64,000 bases of DNA from an uncultured Muribaculaceae bacterium (GTDB lineage: Bacteria > Bacteroidota > Bacteroidia > Bacteroidales > Muribaculaceae): contig CAJUIT010000018.1 in NCBI GenBank assembly GCA_910586565.1, forward strand, positions 1 through 64,000, in the 5' to 3' direction. The notes under the pieces were generated by a model, which did not search any database, was not told where the DNA came from, and saw nothing but the letters and a program-made list of their open reading frames with translations. A program made the position numbers and the translations under genes. Shown piece by piece: positions 7,137-15,141 of this stretch. The stretch's first letter is position 1; every line of letters starts with the position of its first letter.

Positions 7137-8492
7137 TTAAGAAACAATGGCTGCTGCCTCGGCGGGGGTGACAGTGACCTGTTCGCCGGTGGTCATGTTT
7201 TTGAGCGCCATCTTTCCCTCAGCCATCTCGCTTTCGCCAACCATAGCCACAAACGGCACGCCGGTAGCGTTGGCATAGGTCATCTGCTTCTTCATCTTGG
7301 CAGCATCGGGATAAAGTTCCACGGCGATTCCGTTGGCGCGGAGCTCCTTCATCATCTTCATTGACGCGGCGGCCTCGGCGGTGCCGAAGTTTACAAACAT
7401 CACCTGCGTGGCGGTGCGTGCCTCGGCGGGATAGAGGTCGAGAGCGTTGAGCACATCGTAGATGCGGTCGGCGCCGAATGAAATGCCCACACCCGACAGG
7501 CCGGGCATGCCGAACACTCCGGTGAGGTTGTCATATCGGCCACCACCCGTGATGCTTCCAATCTCCACATCCTTGGCTTTAACCTCAATGATAGTGCCGG
7601 TGTAGTAGTTGAGACCGCGGGCGAGCGACACGTCGAGGTCGAGCTCGGCGGTGAGTCCGAGAGCCTCTACCCCTTCGGTTACCTCGCGCAACTCCTTCAC
7701 ACCGAGCGAGCCGATTTCAGAGGGGGCGAGCAGCGTTTCGAGCTGTGCCAGACGCTCGGCCAGTGTGCCCGAAATTTTCAAAATGGGCTGCAGGGCATCC
7801 ACAGCCTCCTGCGATAGGCCGCGCTCAAGCAGCTCGGCGTTGACATTGTCGATGCCGATTTTGTCGATTTTGTCGATTGCAACGGTGATGTCGATGATTT
7901 TTTCAGGAGCACCGATAAGCTCGGCGATGCCGGCAAGCACCTTGCGGTTGTTGAGTTTGAGGATGATGCGGATTTTCAGGCGGCGGAACACCTCGTCGAT
8001 GAGCTGCAGAAGCTCTATTTCATTAATCAGCGAATCGGAGCCGACAACATCGGCATCACACTGGTAGAACTCGCGGTAGCGTCCCTTCTGCGGACGGTCG
8101 GCACGCCACACGGGCTGAATCTGATAGCGCTTGAAGGGGAGCTGCAACTCATTGCGGTGCTGAACCACATAGCGGGCGAAAGGCACGGTGAGGTCGTAGC
8201 GCAACCCCTTCTCGCAGAGCTGGGGAGCCAACCGGGTGCAGTTCTCCTCCTCGATGAGGTTGCGGTCGACACCGCGCAGGAAGTCGCCCGAGTTGAGAAT
8301 CTTGAACAGCAGTTTGTCACCCTCCTCGCCATACTTGCCCATCAGCGTTGACAGGTTCTCCATTGCCGGAGTTTCGATAGGGTTATAGCCGAAGAGACCG
8401 AACACCTCGCGGATGGTGCCGAAAATATAATTGCGTTTCGCCATTTCGGCGGGGGAAAAATCACGTGTTCCCTTGGGAATTGATGGTTTCAT
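7137..8492 (-). CDS. hisS: Histidine--tRNA ligase
   Basis: A 451-residue class II aminoacyl-tRNA synthetase that charges tRNA-His. It starts MKPSIPKGTRDFSP, the usual HisRS N-terminus. It shows motif 1 around IETPAMENLSTLMGKYGEEGD, motif 2 (RYQIQPVWRADRPQKGRYREFYQCDADVVG) and the histidine-specific ARGLNYYTGTIIEV. Motif 3 follows (GISFGADRIYDVL). The last 90 residues form the anticodon-binding alpha/beta domain (TQVMFVNFG...LYPDAAKMKKQMTYANATG). Length is typical. It sits 73 bases downstream of typA on the same strand and may be read from the typA promoter. Confidence 0.97.
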   Translation of the reverse strand: MKPSIPKGTRDFSPAEMAKRNYIFGTIREVFGLFGYNPIETPAMENLSTLMGKYGEEGDKLLFKILNSGDFLRGVDRNLIEEENCTRLAPQLCEKGLRYDLTVPFARYVVQHRNELQLPFKRYQIQPVWRADRPQKGRYREFYQCDADVVGSDSLINEIELLQLIDEVFRRLKIRIILKLNNRKVLAGIAELIGAPEKIIDITVAIDKIDKIGIDNVNAELLERGLSQEAVDALQPILKISGTLAERLAQLETLLAPSEIGSLGVKELREVTEGVEALGLTAELDLDVSLARGLNYYTGTIIEVKAKDVEIGSITGGGRYDNLTGVFGMPGLSGVGISFGADRIYDVLNALDLYPAEARTATQVMFVNFGTAEAAASMKMMKELRANGIAVELYPDAAKMKKQMTYANATGVPFVAMVGESEMAEGKMALKNMTTGEQVTVTPAEAAAIVS

Positions 8493-8565
8493 TTGTGAAA
8501 TTTACCGGAAATGATTGGTTTGCTGTTTGCTGATTTCTGCCGAGGGGGGAAGCCGCCGTCAGATA

Positions 8566-10362
8566 TTATTTATTGGCGCGTTTGCGCTCAAGCTCGTCGA
8601 GAATGATTTTTCGGATGCGCAGGTGGTTGGGGGTAACCTCCACATACTCATCCTCCTTGATATATTCCAATGCCTCCTCAAGGCTGAACACCACGGGGGG
8701 CACAATCTTTGCTTTTTCGTCGGCTCCCGATGCACGCATGTTGGTGAGCTTTTTCGATTTGGTGACATTGATTACAATATCCTTATCCTTGGCGCTCTCA
8801 CCCACAACCTGGCCGGCATAGACCTCCTCCTGCGGGAAGATGAAGAAGCGGCCGCGGTCCTGAAGCTTGTCGATGGCGTAGGCGTAGGCTGTGCCGGCCT
8901 CCATAGCGATGAGCGAACCGTTGGTGCGGCGTTCGATGTCGCCTTTCCACGGCTGATATTCGAGGAAACGGTGGGCCATGATTGCCTCGCCGGCCGAACC
9001 GGTGAGCACGTTGTTGCGCAGACCGATGATGCCACGCGAGGGAATCTGGAATTCCATGTGCACGCGATCGTTCTGCGTTGTCATTGAAAGGAGGTCGCCC
9101 TTGCGGCGGGTGACCATATCAATCATTTTCGAGGCATATTCCTCGGTGACGTTGATGGTGAGCATCTCCACGGGCTCGCACTTCACGCCGTCGATTTCGC
9201 GGATGATTACCTGCGGCTGACCAACCTGAAGCTCATAGCCCTCGCGGCGCATTGTCTCGATGAGCACCGACAGGTGGAGCACACCGCGGCCGAACACACG
9301 CCATTTATCCTCGTTGTCAGCCTTCTCAACACGCAGCGCAAGGTTTTTGTCGAGCTCGCGGGTGAGGCGTTCGTGGATGTGGCGCGAGGTCACGAACTTT
9401 CCGTCTTTTCCGAAGAAGGGGCTGTCGTTGATGGTGAATGTCATCGACATGGTGGGTTCGTCGATGGCGATGCGGGGGAGAGCCTCAGGATTGTCGACGG
9501 TGGTAACCGTGTCGCCGATTTCAAACCCTTCGAGACCAACGAGAGCGCAGATGTCGCCCGACGACACCTCCTGAACGCGCTTGCGTCCCATCCCCTCGAA
9601 TGTGTGCAGTTCCTTGATGCGCTGGCGGCTCACGGAGCCGTCGCGTTTGCACAGGCCGATTTCCATACCCTCGCGCAGAGTGCCGCGGTGAACGCGACCC
9701 ACGGCGATACGTCCCACGTAGCTCGAGAAGTCGAGCGATGTGATAAGCATCTGGGGGTCACCTTCATAGGTGGTGGGGGCGGGAATCTGCTCAAGAATTG
9801 TGTCGAGCAGCGGGAGGATATTGTCGGTGGGGTTGTTCCAGTCGGTGCTCATCCAGCCGTTCTTTGCCGAACCGTAGATGGTGGTGAAATCGAGCTGTTC
9901 TTCAGTGGCGTCGAGGTTGAACATGAGGTCGAACACCATTTCCTGCACCTCGTCGGGACGACAGTTGGGCTTGTCGACCTTGTTGATTACCACAACAGGC
10001 TTGAGACCCATCTGAATGGCTTTCTGGAGCACGAAACGGGTCTGGGGCATGGGACCCTCGAATGCATCGACAAGGAGGAGGCAGCCGTCGGCCATGTTGA
10101 GCACGCGCTCAACCTCGCCGCCGAAATCGGCGTGTCCCGGGGTGTCGATGATATTTATTTTTGTGTCTTTGTAGTTGATTGATACGTTTTTGGAGAGGAT
10201 TGTGATGCCACGTTCGCGTTCGAGGTCGTTATTGTCGAGAATGAGTTCTCCGGCATTCTGATTCTCACGAAACAGGTGGCCGGCCAATAACATTTTGTCG
10301 ACCAATGTGGTTTTACCGTGGTCGACGTGGGCGATGATGGCGATGTTGCGAATGTTCTGCAT
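8566..10362 (-). CDS. typA: Translational GTPase TypA/BipA
   Basis: A 598-residue EF-G-like ribosome-binding GTPase involved in ribosome assembly and stress adaptation. The G domain shows AHVDHGKTTLVDKML (G1, residues about 10-24), RGITI (G2), DTPGHADFGGEVER (G3) and NKVDKPNC (G4). It is followed by the beta-barrel domain II, the EF-G domain III/V folds and the TypA-specific C-terminal domain (RGIIGLRNNVLTGSAGEAIMAHRFLEY). Length matches the family. It has its own promoter (10389-10396) and lies upstream of hisS. Confidence 0.97.
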   Translation of the reverse strand: MQNIRNIAIIAHVDHGKTTLVDKMLLAGHLFRENQNAGELILDNNDLERERGITILSKNVSINYKDTKINIIDTPGHADFGGEVERVLNMADGCLLLVDAFEGPMPQTRFVLQKAIQMGLKPVVVINKVDKPNCRPDEVQEMVFDLMFNLDATEEQLDFTTIYGSAKNGWMSTDWNNPTDNILPLLDTILEQIPAPTTYEGDPQMLITSLDFSSYVGRIAVGRVHRGTLREGMEIGLCKRDGSVSRQRIKELHTFEGMGRKRVQEVSSGDICALVGLEGFEIGDTVTTVDNPEALPRIAIDEPTMSMTFTINDSPFFGKDGKFVTSRHIHERLTRELDKNLALRVEKADNEDKWRVFGRGVLHLSVLIETMRREGYELQVGQPQVIIREIDGVKCEPVEMLTINVTEEYASKMIDMVTRRKGDLLSMTTQNDRVHMEFQIPSRGIIGLRNNVLTGSAGEAIMAHRFLEYQPWKGDIERRTNGSLIAMEAGTAYAYAIDKLQDRGRFFIFPQEEVYAGQVVGESAKDKDIVINVTKSKKLTNMRASGADEKAKIVPPVVFSLEEALEYIKEDEYVEVTPNHLRIRKIILDELERKRANK

Positions 10363-10388
10363 ATATCTTTTTTTACCTTTTCAAACTG

Positions 10389-10396
10389 CAAAGGTA
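10389..10396 (-). promoter_or_regulatory. -7 box TACCTTTG upstream of typA
   Basis: Exact TAnnTTTG match on the minus strand, about 27 bases upstream of the typA ATG. No clear -33 box is seen in the A/T-rich DNA behind it. Confidence 0.5.
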
Positions 10397-10426
10397 AGAA
10401 AAAGTTTTTAGTTTTCAGTAGGCAGG

Positions 10427-10512
10427 AAGAAGTCAGAAAGAAGAAGGAAGAAGTCAGAAGCCAGAGGTCAGAAGGGAGATATTAGAATAGAGATATCAGA
10501 AGTGAGAAGAAA
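10427..10512 (+). repeat. Degenerate AGAAGTCAG polypurine tract (second copy)
   Basis: Near-tandem AGAAGTCAG, AGAAGCCAG, AGAGGTCAG and related units, the same motif as after nadE. Here it lies between the typA promoter and the terminator of the acyl-CoA ligase gene; neither neighbouring gene reads it in the purine sense. Confidence 0.8.
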
Positions 10513-10540
10513 GAGCCCCTGCAGGTGGTTGCAGAGGCTC
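10513..10540 (-). terminator. Terminator of the acyl-CoA ligase gene
   Basis: GAGCCcCTGCA pairs with TGCAGaGGCTC around a short loop. On the minus strand the stem is followed by CTTTCTTCTC. It lies about 55 bases past the ligase stop codon. Confidence 0.65.
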
Positions 10541-10595
10541 ACTGTGGCAGCCCGAACATTGGGCGCATTTATTTAGCATCTATTTAAAGGGATGG

Positions 10596-12245
10596 TTACT
10601 TGTAGAGGAAGCGGCGGATGGAGTGCTTGGGAGTTTTCTCGAACTCGTCGTGATGAATCACGAAAGAGCTTACGCGCGAATAGGCGGGGAGCGCCTTGTT
10701 GAGTTCGGGGAGGTTGGCTTTCACACGTTCCTCAATCTGAGCGTCGGTAAGTCCGAGCTTGCGGCCGGCATCATAGTCGGGGTGCACAAGTGCCACGATT
10801 TTGCCGTCGCGGTCAACCACAACCGATTCGCCCACCAAAGGCAGATTGTTAAGCTTCACCTCAATCTCTTCGGGATAGATGTTCTGCCCCGACGGGCCGA
10901 GAATCATGTTTTTGTCGCGCCCGCGCAGATAAACGTAGCCGTCGCGGTCGATGGTGCAGATGTCGCCGGTGTTGAGCCAGCCGTCGGGCGACAGCGCCTC
11001 GGCAGATGCCTCGGGATTCTTGAAATAGCCCTGCATCACATTGGAACCGCGCACATGAAGCACGCCCGGCACATTTTCGGGGTCGGGCGAGGCCACTCGG
11101 GCCTCCATCCCCGCCACCAGACGCCCGCATGAATGGGGGCGCTGAGTTGCCCACCACTCGTAGGTAACCAGCGGGGCGCATTCGGTCATGCCATACCCGA
11201 TAGTGAAGGGGAACTTGATTTTGCGCAGGAAAGTTTCAACATCATCACTCATGGCGGCGCCGCCCAGGATGAGCTGTTTGAGTTCTCCGCCGAAAGCAGT
11301 GATAAGCTGCCGTCGCACCTTGCCATAAAGCAAATTACGCACACCGGGGATGGAGAGGAGCACCTTAGCCACAGGCTTCTGCAACGCGGGGAAAACCTTT
11401 CCTTTCACAATCTTCTCAATCACAAGCGGCACCGTTATAACCAGTTGCGGTTTCACCTGAGCGAATGCCTGCAACACGATTTTCGGCGACGGAACGCGGC
11501 CGAGGAATGTGATGTGACACCCCTTGCAGAGGGGGAATATGAATTCAAACACCAACCCGTACATGTGGGCAAGTGGGAGCATGCTCAACATGCCGTCGCC
11601 GGGGTGGAGAAAGTCGATTTTGTCGAGTCCGAATTTAACGTTGCTCCACAGGTTGGAATAAGACAGCATCACACCCTTTGAGTTGCCGGTAGAGCCTGAG
11701 GTGTAGTTGATAAGCGCGGTTTCCGTTTCGTTGCGACCTGTGGAATAGTTCACCTTCGAGGGGGTGAGACCGTGGGGATAGATTTTGGCGAAAGCCTCGT
11801 CGAGATGACCGAGAGTAACGGCCAACATCTCGTTGCGGCACATCGCGGGGGTGAGTCCGGGGAGGAGCAGAATCCCCTCCAGCAGGGGCATGCGGGCCTC
11901 ATCTAGATGCTCCACGATGTGCTCCTCGGTGAAAAGAATCTTTGCCTCGCTGTGATTCACAAGGTGCTCGATATTGTCGGGATGAAACTCATGGAGGATG
12001 GGCACCACCACAGCCCCGTAGGTGAGCGCACCCAGAAAAGCGGTGGCCCACTCGGCCGAATTTTTAGCGCAGAGCGCAACCTTATCGCCCGGTTTCACCC
12101 CTGCGGCACGGAAAAGGATGTGCATTGTGGCGATGCGGCGCGCCACCTCGGCATTGGTGAATGAGGCACCCTTGAAATCGGACAACGCCGGTTTTTCCCA
12201 GTTTTCGCGCAGGCTCGCGGCCAGCGCATTTATCAATTGCGACAT
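10596..12245 (-). CDS. AMP-binding long-chain acyl-CoA ligase
   Basis: A 549-residue member of the ANL (acyl-adenylate-forming) superfamily, probably activating fatty acids to acyl-CoA. Seen: the P-loop-like YTSGSTGNSKGVMLSYSNLW (about residue 180), the aromatic/adenine segment IGYGMTECAPLVTYE, the NTGDICTIDRDGYVYLRGRDKNMI motif with its Asp and Arg, and the C-terminal Lys region (EFEKTPKHSIRRFLYK). This fits FadD-like or surfactin-type ligases; the acyl chain length cannot be read from the sequence. It is upstream of typA on the same strand but separated by a terminator, so it is likely monocistronic. Confidence 0.88.
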   Translation of the reverse strand: MSQLINALAASLRENWEKPALSDFKGASFTNAEVARRIATMHILFRAAGVKPGDKVALCAKNSAEWATAFLGALTYGAVVVPILHEFHPDNIEHLVNHSEAKILFTEEHIVEHLDEARMPLLEGILLLPGLTPAMCRNEMLAVTLGHLDEAFAKIYPHGLTPSKVNYSTGRNETETALINYTSGSTGNSKGVMLSYSNLWSNVKFGLDKIDFLHPGDGMLSMLPLAHMYGLVFEFIFPLCKGCHITFLGRVPSPKIVLQAFAQVKPQLVITVPLVIEKIVKGKVFPALQKPVAKVLLSIPGVRNLLYGKVRRQLITAFGGELKQLILGGAAMSDDVETFLRKIKFPFTIGYGMTECAPLVTYEWWATQRPHSCGRLVAGMEARVASPDPENVPGVLHVRGSNVMQGYFKNPEASAEALSPDGWLNTGDICTIDRDGYVYLRGRDKNMILGPSGQNIYPEEIEVKLNNLPLVGESVVVDRDGKIVALVHPDYDAGRKLGLTDAQIEERVKANLPELNKALPAYSRVSSFVIHHDEFEKTPKHSIRRFLYK

Positions 12246-12389
12246 AATTAATCAGTTTTACACGTTGACTTCATAATCAGGCTTTTTGAATGCACAAAAC
12301 GCCGATTACAACTTTTTTAACGTCCCCTCACAACCGATATAACAAAAAAATACGTTACTTTGTAGGCAAAGTTACAAAATTTTAATCCT

Positions 12390-13466
12390 ATGACAAGTAA
12401 ATTTCTACTCATGGCAACAGGTGTGGCACTCGCGGCATGCAGCGCCACAGCAGCCAACGACACCTATAAGGTAACAGCGCAGATGCCCGACGATTTTGAA
12501 GGGCAAACCGCATTTCTCGTGAACTTCGACACCGGTGAGAAAATCGACTCGGTGACCGTGGCCGACGGGTTGGCAGTGTTCTCGGGCAACATCAACGGTT
12601 CGGCTCTCGCCAGAATCATCATCGACGGCAACCGCGCCGGCAACCTTGTGCTCGAACCGGGCGAAATCAAAGTTGAGGGGCGCGCCGTCACCGGCACTCC
12701 GCTCAACGAGCTCAACAACACTATCAACAACCACCTCCAAGAGATTTATGGCCGCTACGAAGCCGCTCCCGCCGACAGCACCGGCGATGCAATCCGCCAG
12801 CAGGTTATCAACGAATACAATGCCTACCTCGATTCGACTCTGAACACCAACATCGACAATGCCATCGGCTACTCGCTCTTCCTCAACAAGGCCTACGAGA
12901 TGTCGCTGGATGAAATCGAATCCTACATCAAGGCTCACCCCTCGCTCAAATCCTACACCCGCGTGAACAAACTGGTGGAGGCAGCACGCAACAAAGCCGC
13001 CACTCAGCCGGGCAAAAAATTTGTGGACTTCGCTGTGACCAACGACAGCATCACACAGCGCTTTTCCGACTATGTGGGGAAAGGCAAACCCGTGCTTGTT
13101 GACTTCTGGGCAAGCTGGTGTGGCCCCTGCATCCGCGAAACAGCGGTGATTAAAGACCTTCTCAAAGAATATGGCCCCCAGGGACTCGAAGTGCTCGGCG
13201 TAGCCGTGTGGGATGAACCTCAGAACACTCTCCGCGCCATCGAGCAGCATCAGCTTCCCTGGCCGCAGATTCTTAACGCGCAAACCATCCCCACCGATAT
13301 ATACGGCATCTCGGGTATCCCCTGCATCATGCTCATCGGTCCCGACGGCACAATTCTCAGCCGCGACAAACAGGATGACGAGCTCCGCGCCGACGTCAAA
13401 GCTTTGATGGAGGGCACCCTCACCGCTCCTGCCGACAGCACCGCCACTGCACCCGCCGCAAAATAA
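12390..13466 (+). CDS. TlpA-like thiol-disulfide oxidoreductase lipoprotein
   Basis: A 358-residue lipoprotein with a redox domain. The N-terminus (MTSKFLLMATGVALAAC) ends in a lipobox with Cys17. Residues about 25-115 look like the Bacteroidetes DUF4369 domain (KVTAQMPDDFEGQTAFLVNFDTGEKIDSVTV). A helical linker follows, then a thioredoxin fold from about residue 220 with active site WASWCGPC (CxxC at about 243-246) and the cis-Pro region GISGIPCIMLIGPDG. It probably reduces or isomerises periplasmic disulfides. Its last 47 bases overlap, tail to tail, with the VanZ-like gene. A near-consensus -7 box (TTACTTTG) lies at about 12354. Confidence 0.9.
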   Translation: MTSKFLLMATGVALAACSATAANDTYKVTAQMPDDFEGQTAFLVNFDTGEKIDSVTVADGLAVFSGNINGSALARIIIDGNRAGNLVLEPGEIKVEGRAVTGTPLNELNNTINNHLQEIYGRYEAAPADSTGDAIRQQVINEYNAYLDSTLNTNIDNAIGYSLFLNKAYEMSLDEIESYIKAHPSLKSYTRVNKLVEAARNKAATQPGKKFVDFAVTNDSITQRFSDYVGKGKPVLVDFWASWCGPCIRETAVIKDLLKEYGPQGLEVLGVAVWDEPQNTLRAIEQHQLPWPQILNAQTIPTDIYGISGIPCIMLIGPDGTILSRDKQDDELRADVKALMEGTLTAPADSTATAPAAK

Positions 13467-13896
13467 ACGCGGCTGCGGCCACTCCGGCTGCATCGGCAAT
13501 AAAATCCCACAGGTCGCCACCGCGACCAAGCCCCATAGCATCCTGCGTCAGTTCAATCACCGCGCCGAATGCAACAGAAACAATCCCTGCGATAACCGCC
13601 GCCGTTTCAGCTCCTGCCGAAATGGCGGCGCTGTTTTTATCGTCGCCACTTCCGCGCGCGGCCACATCGGCGCACATAATGAGAAACAGGCCGCCGAACA
13701 TGCAGGCGTGCACAATTTTATCCAACCCGGGGATAAGACCCAAATCATTGTCGGGCAACGGCTTCGGTGCAAGTGTGAGCCACAGCACGGCAGCCACCGC
13801 CACACAGCTCACCACGCCGACGGGCACATGCCCCACAATCCCGAGCACACGACTCCACACCGTGCCCAATCCTTTATCACATTTCATAAGCTGCAA
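13420..13896 (-). CDS. VanZ-like membrane protein
   Basis: A 158-residue integral membrane protein of the VanZ-like family. Predicted helices lie at about 23-42, 60-80, 95-115 and 133-147. The family signature is visible as ELTQ...GRGGDLWDFIADAAGVAAA. VanZ relatives are linked to teicoplanin resistance in some Gram-positives, but in Bacteroidetes the role is unknown. An alternative start is the Met at residue 4 (MKCDKG). Its 3' end overlaps the convergent TlpA-like gene by 47 bases. The GNAT gene on the same strand ends 15 bases upstream of its start. Confidence 0.8.
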   Translation of the reverse strand: MQLMKCDKGLGTVWSRVLGIVGHVPVGVVSCVAVAAVLWLTLAPKPLPDNDLGLIPGLDKIVHACMFGGLFLIMCADVAARGSGDDKNSAAISAGAETAAVIAGIVSVAFGAVIELTQDAMGLGRGGDLWDFIADAAGVAAAAFILRRVQWRCCRQER

Positions 13897-13911
13897 TTTT
13901 GATAAGGTGTG

Positions 13912-14484
13912 TCAATTGTTGGGAAGCGTGAAAATGTCAAGATACATCCTGCGTGTGTGGCTGCCGGAATCAGCAACTGTCTGAAATTCAAAGCCGGCTT
14001 TATCGTAGTAAAAACGAATGGCTCGCGGATTGTTAAGTGCGTCGACAGTCACAAACTGACAACCCGACATTCGGTAATTGGCAAATGTCATCTGCACAAA
14101 GCCAACTATTATGCCACCCAAGCCTTTTGACTGCATATCACTACGCACTGCCAAATGGCCGATATTTATTGCCGGATAGGATGTCTGACGCTGAAAAATG
14201 CCGTCATACTCCGTGCTGAGGTTAGGGAAATATTGTTTGTCCTCATATTCCAGCCTCAGAACATCGTGGGCAAGCGTAAATGCGCCCACGATTTCTCCGG
14301 TTTCATTGAACGTACATTTATAGGGGATGAGGTATTTATATTTCGAGCATAACGACACCTCTTCGTGAAAGAACTCATCTATTTCAGGTTCTCCACAGCA
14401 AAAATCAGAAAGCAACATAAAATCGCTCTCTGTCATCGGGGAAATTGATATATCAGAAGCCGAGTATTGGATTTTTTCCTCCAT
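13912..14484 (-). CDS. GNAT family N-acetyltransferase
   Basis: A 190-residue acetyl-CoA-dependent acetyltransferase. The fold is supported by INIGHLAVRSDMQSKGLGGIIVGF, which holds the acetyl-CoA-binding R/Q-x-x-G-x-G/A pattern, and by the C-terminal CQFVTVDALNNPRAIRFYYDKAGFEF. The chosen start is MEEKIQYS, internal to a longer open frame, because the N-terminal SPMTESDFMLLSDFCCGEPEIDEFFHEE block is where relatives begin. The start overlaps the end of the upstream 61-residue gene by 32 bases, implying translational coupling. The local sequence is more AT-rich than neighbours. It resembles GNATs found in small paired operons; substrate (a small molecule, protein or aminoacyl-tRNA) is unknown. 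Confidence 0.82.
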   Translation of the reverse strand: MEEKIQYSASDISISPMTESDFMLLSDFCCGEPEIDEFFHEEVSLCSKYKYLIPYKCTFNETGEIVGAFTLAHDVLRLEYEDKQYFPNLSTEYDGIFQRQTSYPAINIGHLAVRSDMQSKGLGGIIVGFVQMTFANYRMSGCQFVTVDALNNPRAIRFYYDKAGFEFQTVADSGSHTRRMYLDIFTLPNN

Positions 14485-14638
14485 TACGCCGGATAATTTC
14501 GTTATAATTATTCTTTGCCTTGATAATATTCTCCCGTTCACGGGGAGTGAAATCCCCACGCATGCGCCGGGTCATCTCATTGCGGAAACGGCGCACCTCT
14601 TCTCGGGTCATAGGCGGATTTTGATTTGAGGATATCAT
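14453..14638 (-). CDS. Small charged protein paired with GNAT gene
   Basis: A 61-residue hydrophilic, Arg-rich protein: MTREEVRRFRNEMTRRM near the start, FTPRERENIIKAKNNYNEII in the middle, GGKNPILGF at the end. It is probably largely helical. Translation may begin at Met1 or Met10 (MTREEV). It overlaps the acetyltransferase start by 32 bases. Such small genes coupled to a GNAT gene are reminiscent of toxin-antitoxin or partner-protein pairs, but no ribbon-helix-helix signature is seen, so the role is open. A near-consensus -7 box (TATCTTTA, 14732-14739) lies about 95 bases upstream. Confidence 0.6.
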   Translation of the reverse strand: MISSNQNPPMTREEVRRFRNEMTRRMRGDFTPRERENIIKAKNNYNEIIRRNGGKNPILGF

Positions 14639-14911
14639 GGTTACGAAAATTATAAAAATAAGACATTCTGTCGAAGGGCGTTCGTCTGCCGCAGCTAACC
14701 GAAGAACAACCTCTTACTGAGAAAACAACCGTAAAGATAGTAAGTTTTTCGCTCATTCCGACACATTTTGGCGTTATTCAACATTTTCAGCCAGTTTTCT
14801 CAACGTTCCCGACTGACGCAGGCGCCATCTTCAATTCGGGGGCATATCAAAAGCGCTCCGAAAAAGTGCAAATAATATTTAAGACGGGGAGGAATTTCGG
14901 GAAAATTTCGT

Positions 14912-14919
14912 TATTTTTG
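14912..14919 (+). promoter_or_regulatory. -7 box TATTTTTG upstream of recJ
   Basis: Exact TAnnTTTG match. The 503-base gap between 14638 and 15142 otherwise holds only a pyrimidine-rich stretch (about 15040-15100) and no supported gene. If this promoter is used, the recJ leader is about 215 bases. Confidence 0.5.
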
Positions 14920-15141
14920 CAAAACGAACTAACATGGGTTAATAGGCTCATCCCGCTCTCTCCGAACCTACCGGGAAGCCGACATCTCACCCCATTGTGC
15001 AACAAGTGCTTGCGCCCCACCGAACGGCCGGATTTTCACTTGTTTGCCCTTTCAACTCTCTCCTCTCACCCCCTCTCCCCCACCCCTCACACAGCCACGG
15101 CGATTGTGAGGCCCGGCTCCGCCAATAAAAAAACGACATAA

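Noticed and set aside
12405..13541. Long minus-strand frame opposite the TlpA-like gene
   Set aside because: Antisense shadow: the plus-strand protein has a lipobox and WCGPC active site, while this frame has no recognisable motif.
14866..15141. 91-codon frame ending just before recJ
   Set aside because: Starts with the promoter region and is low in protein-like features; better read as the recJ leader.
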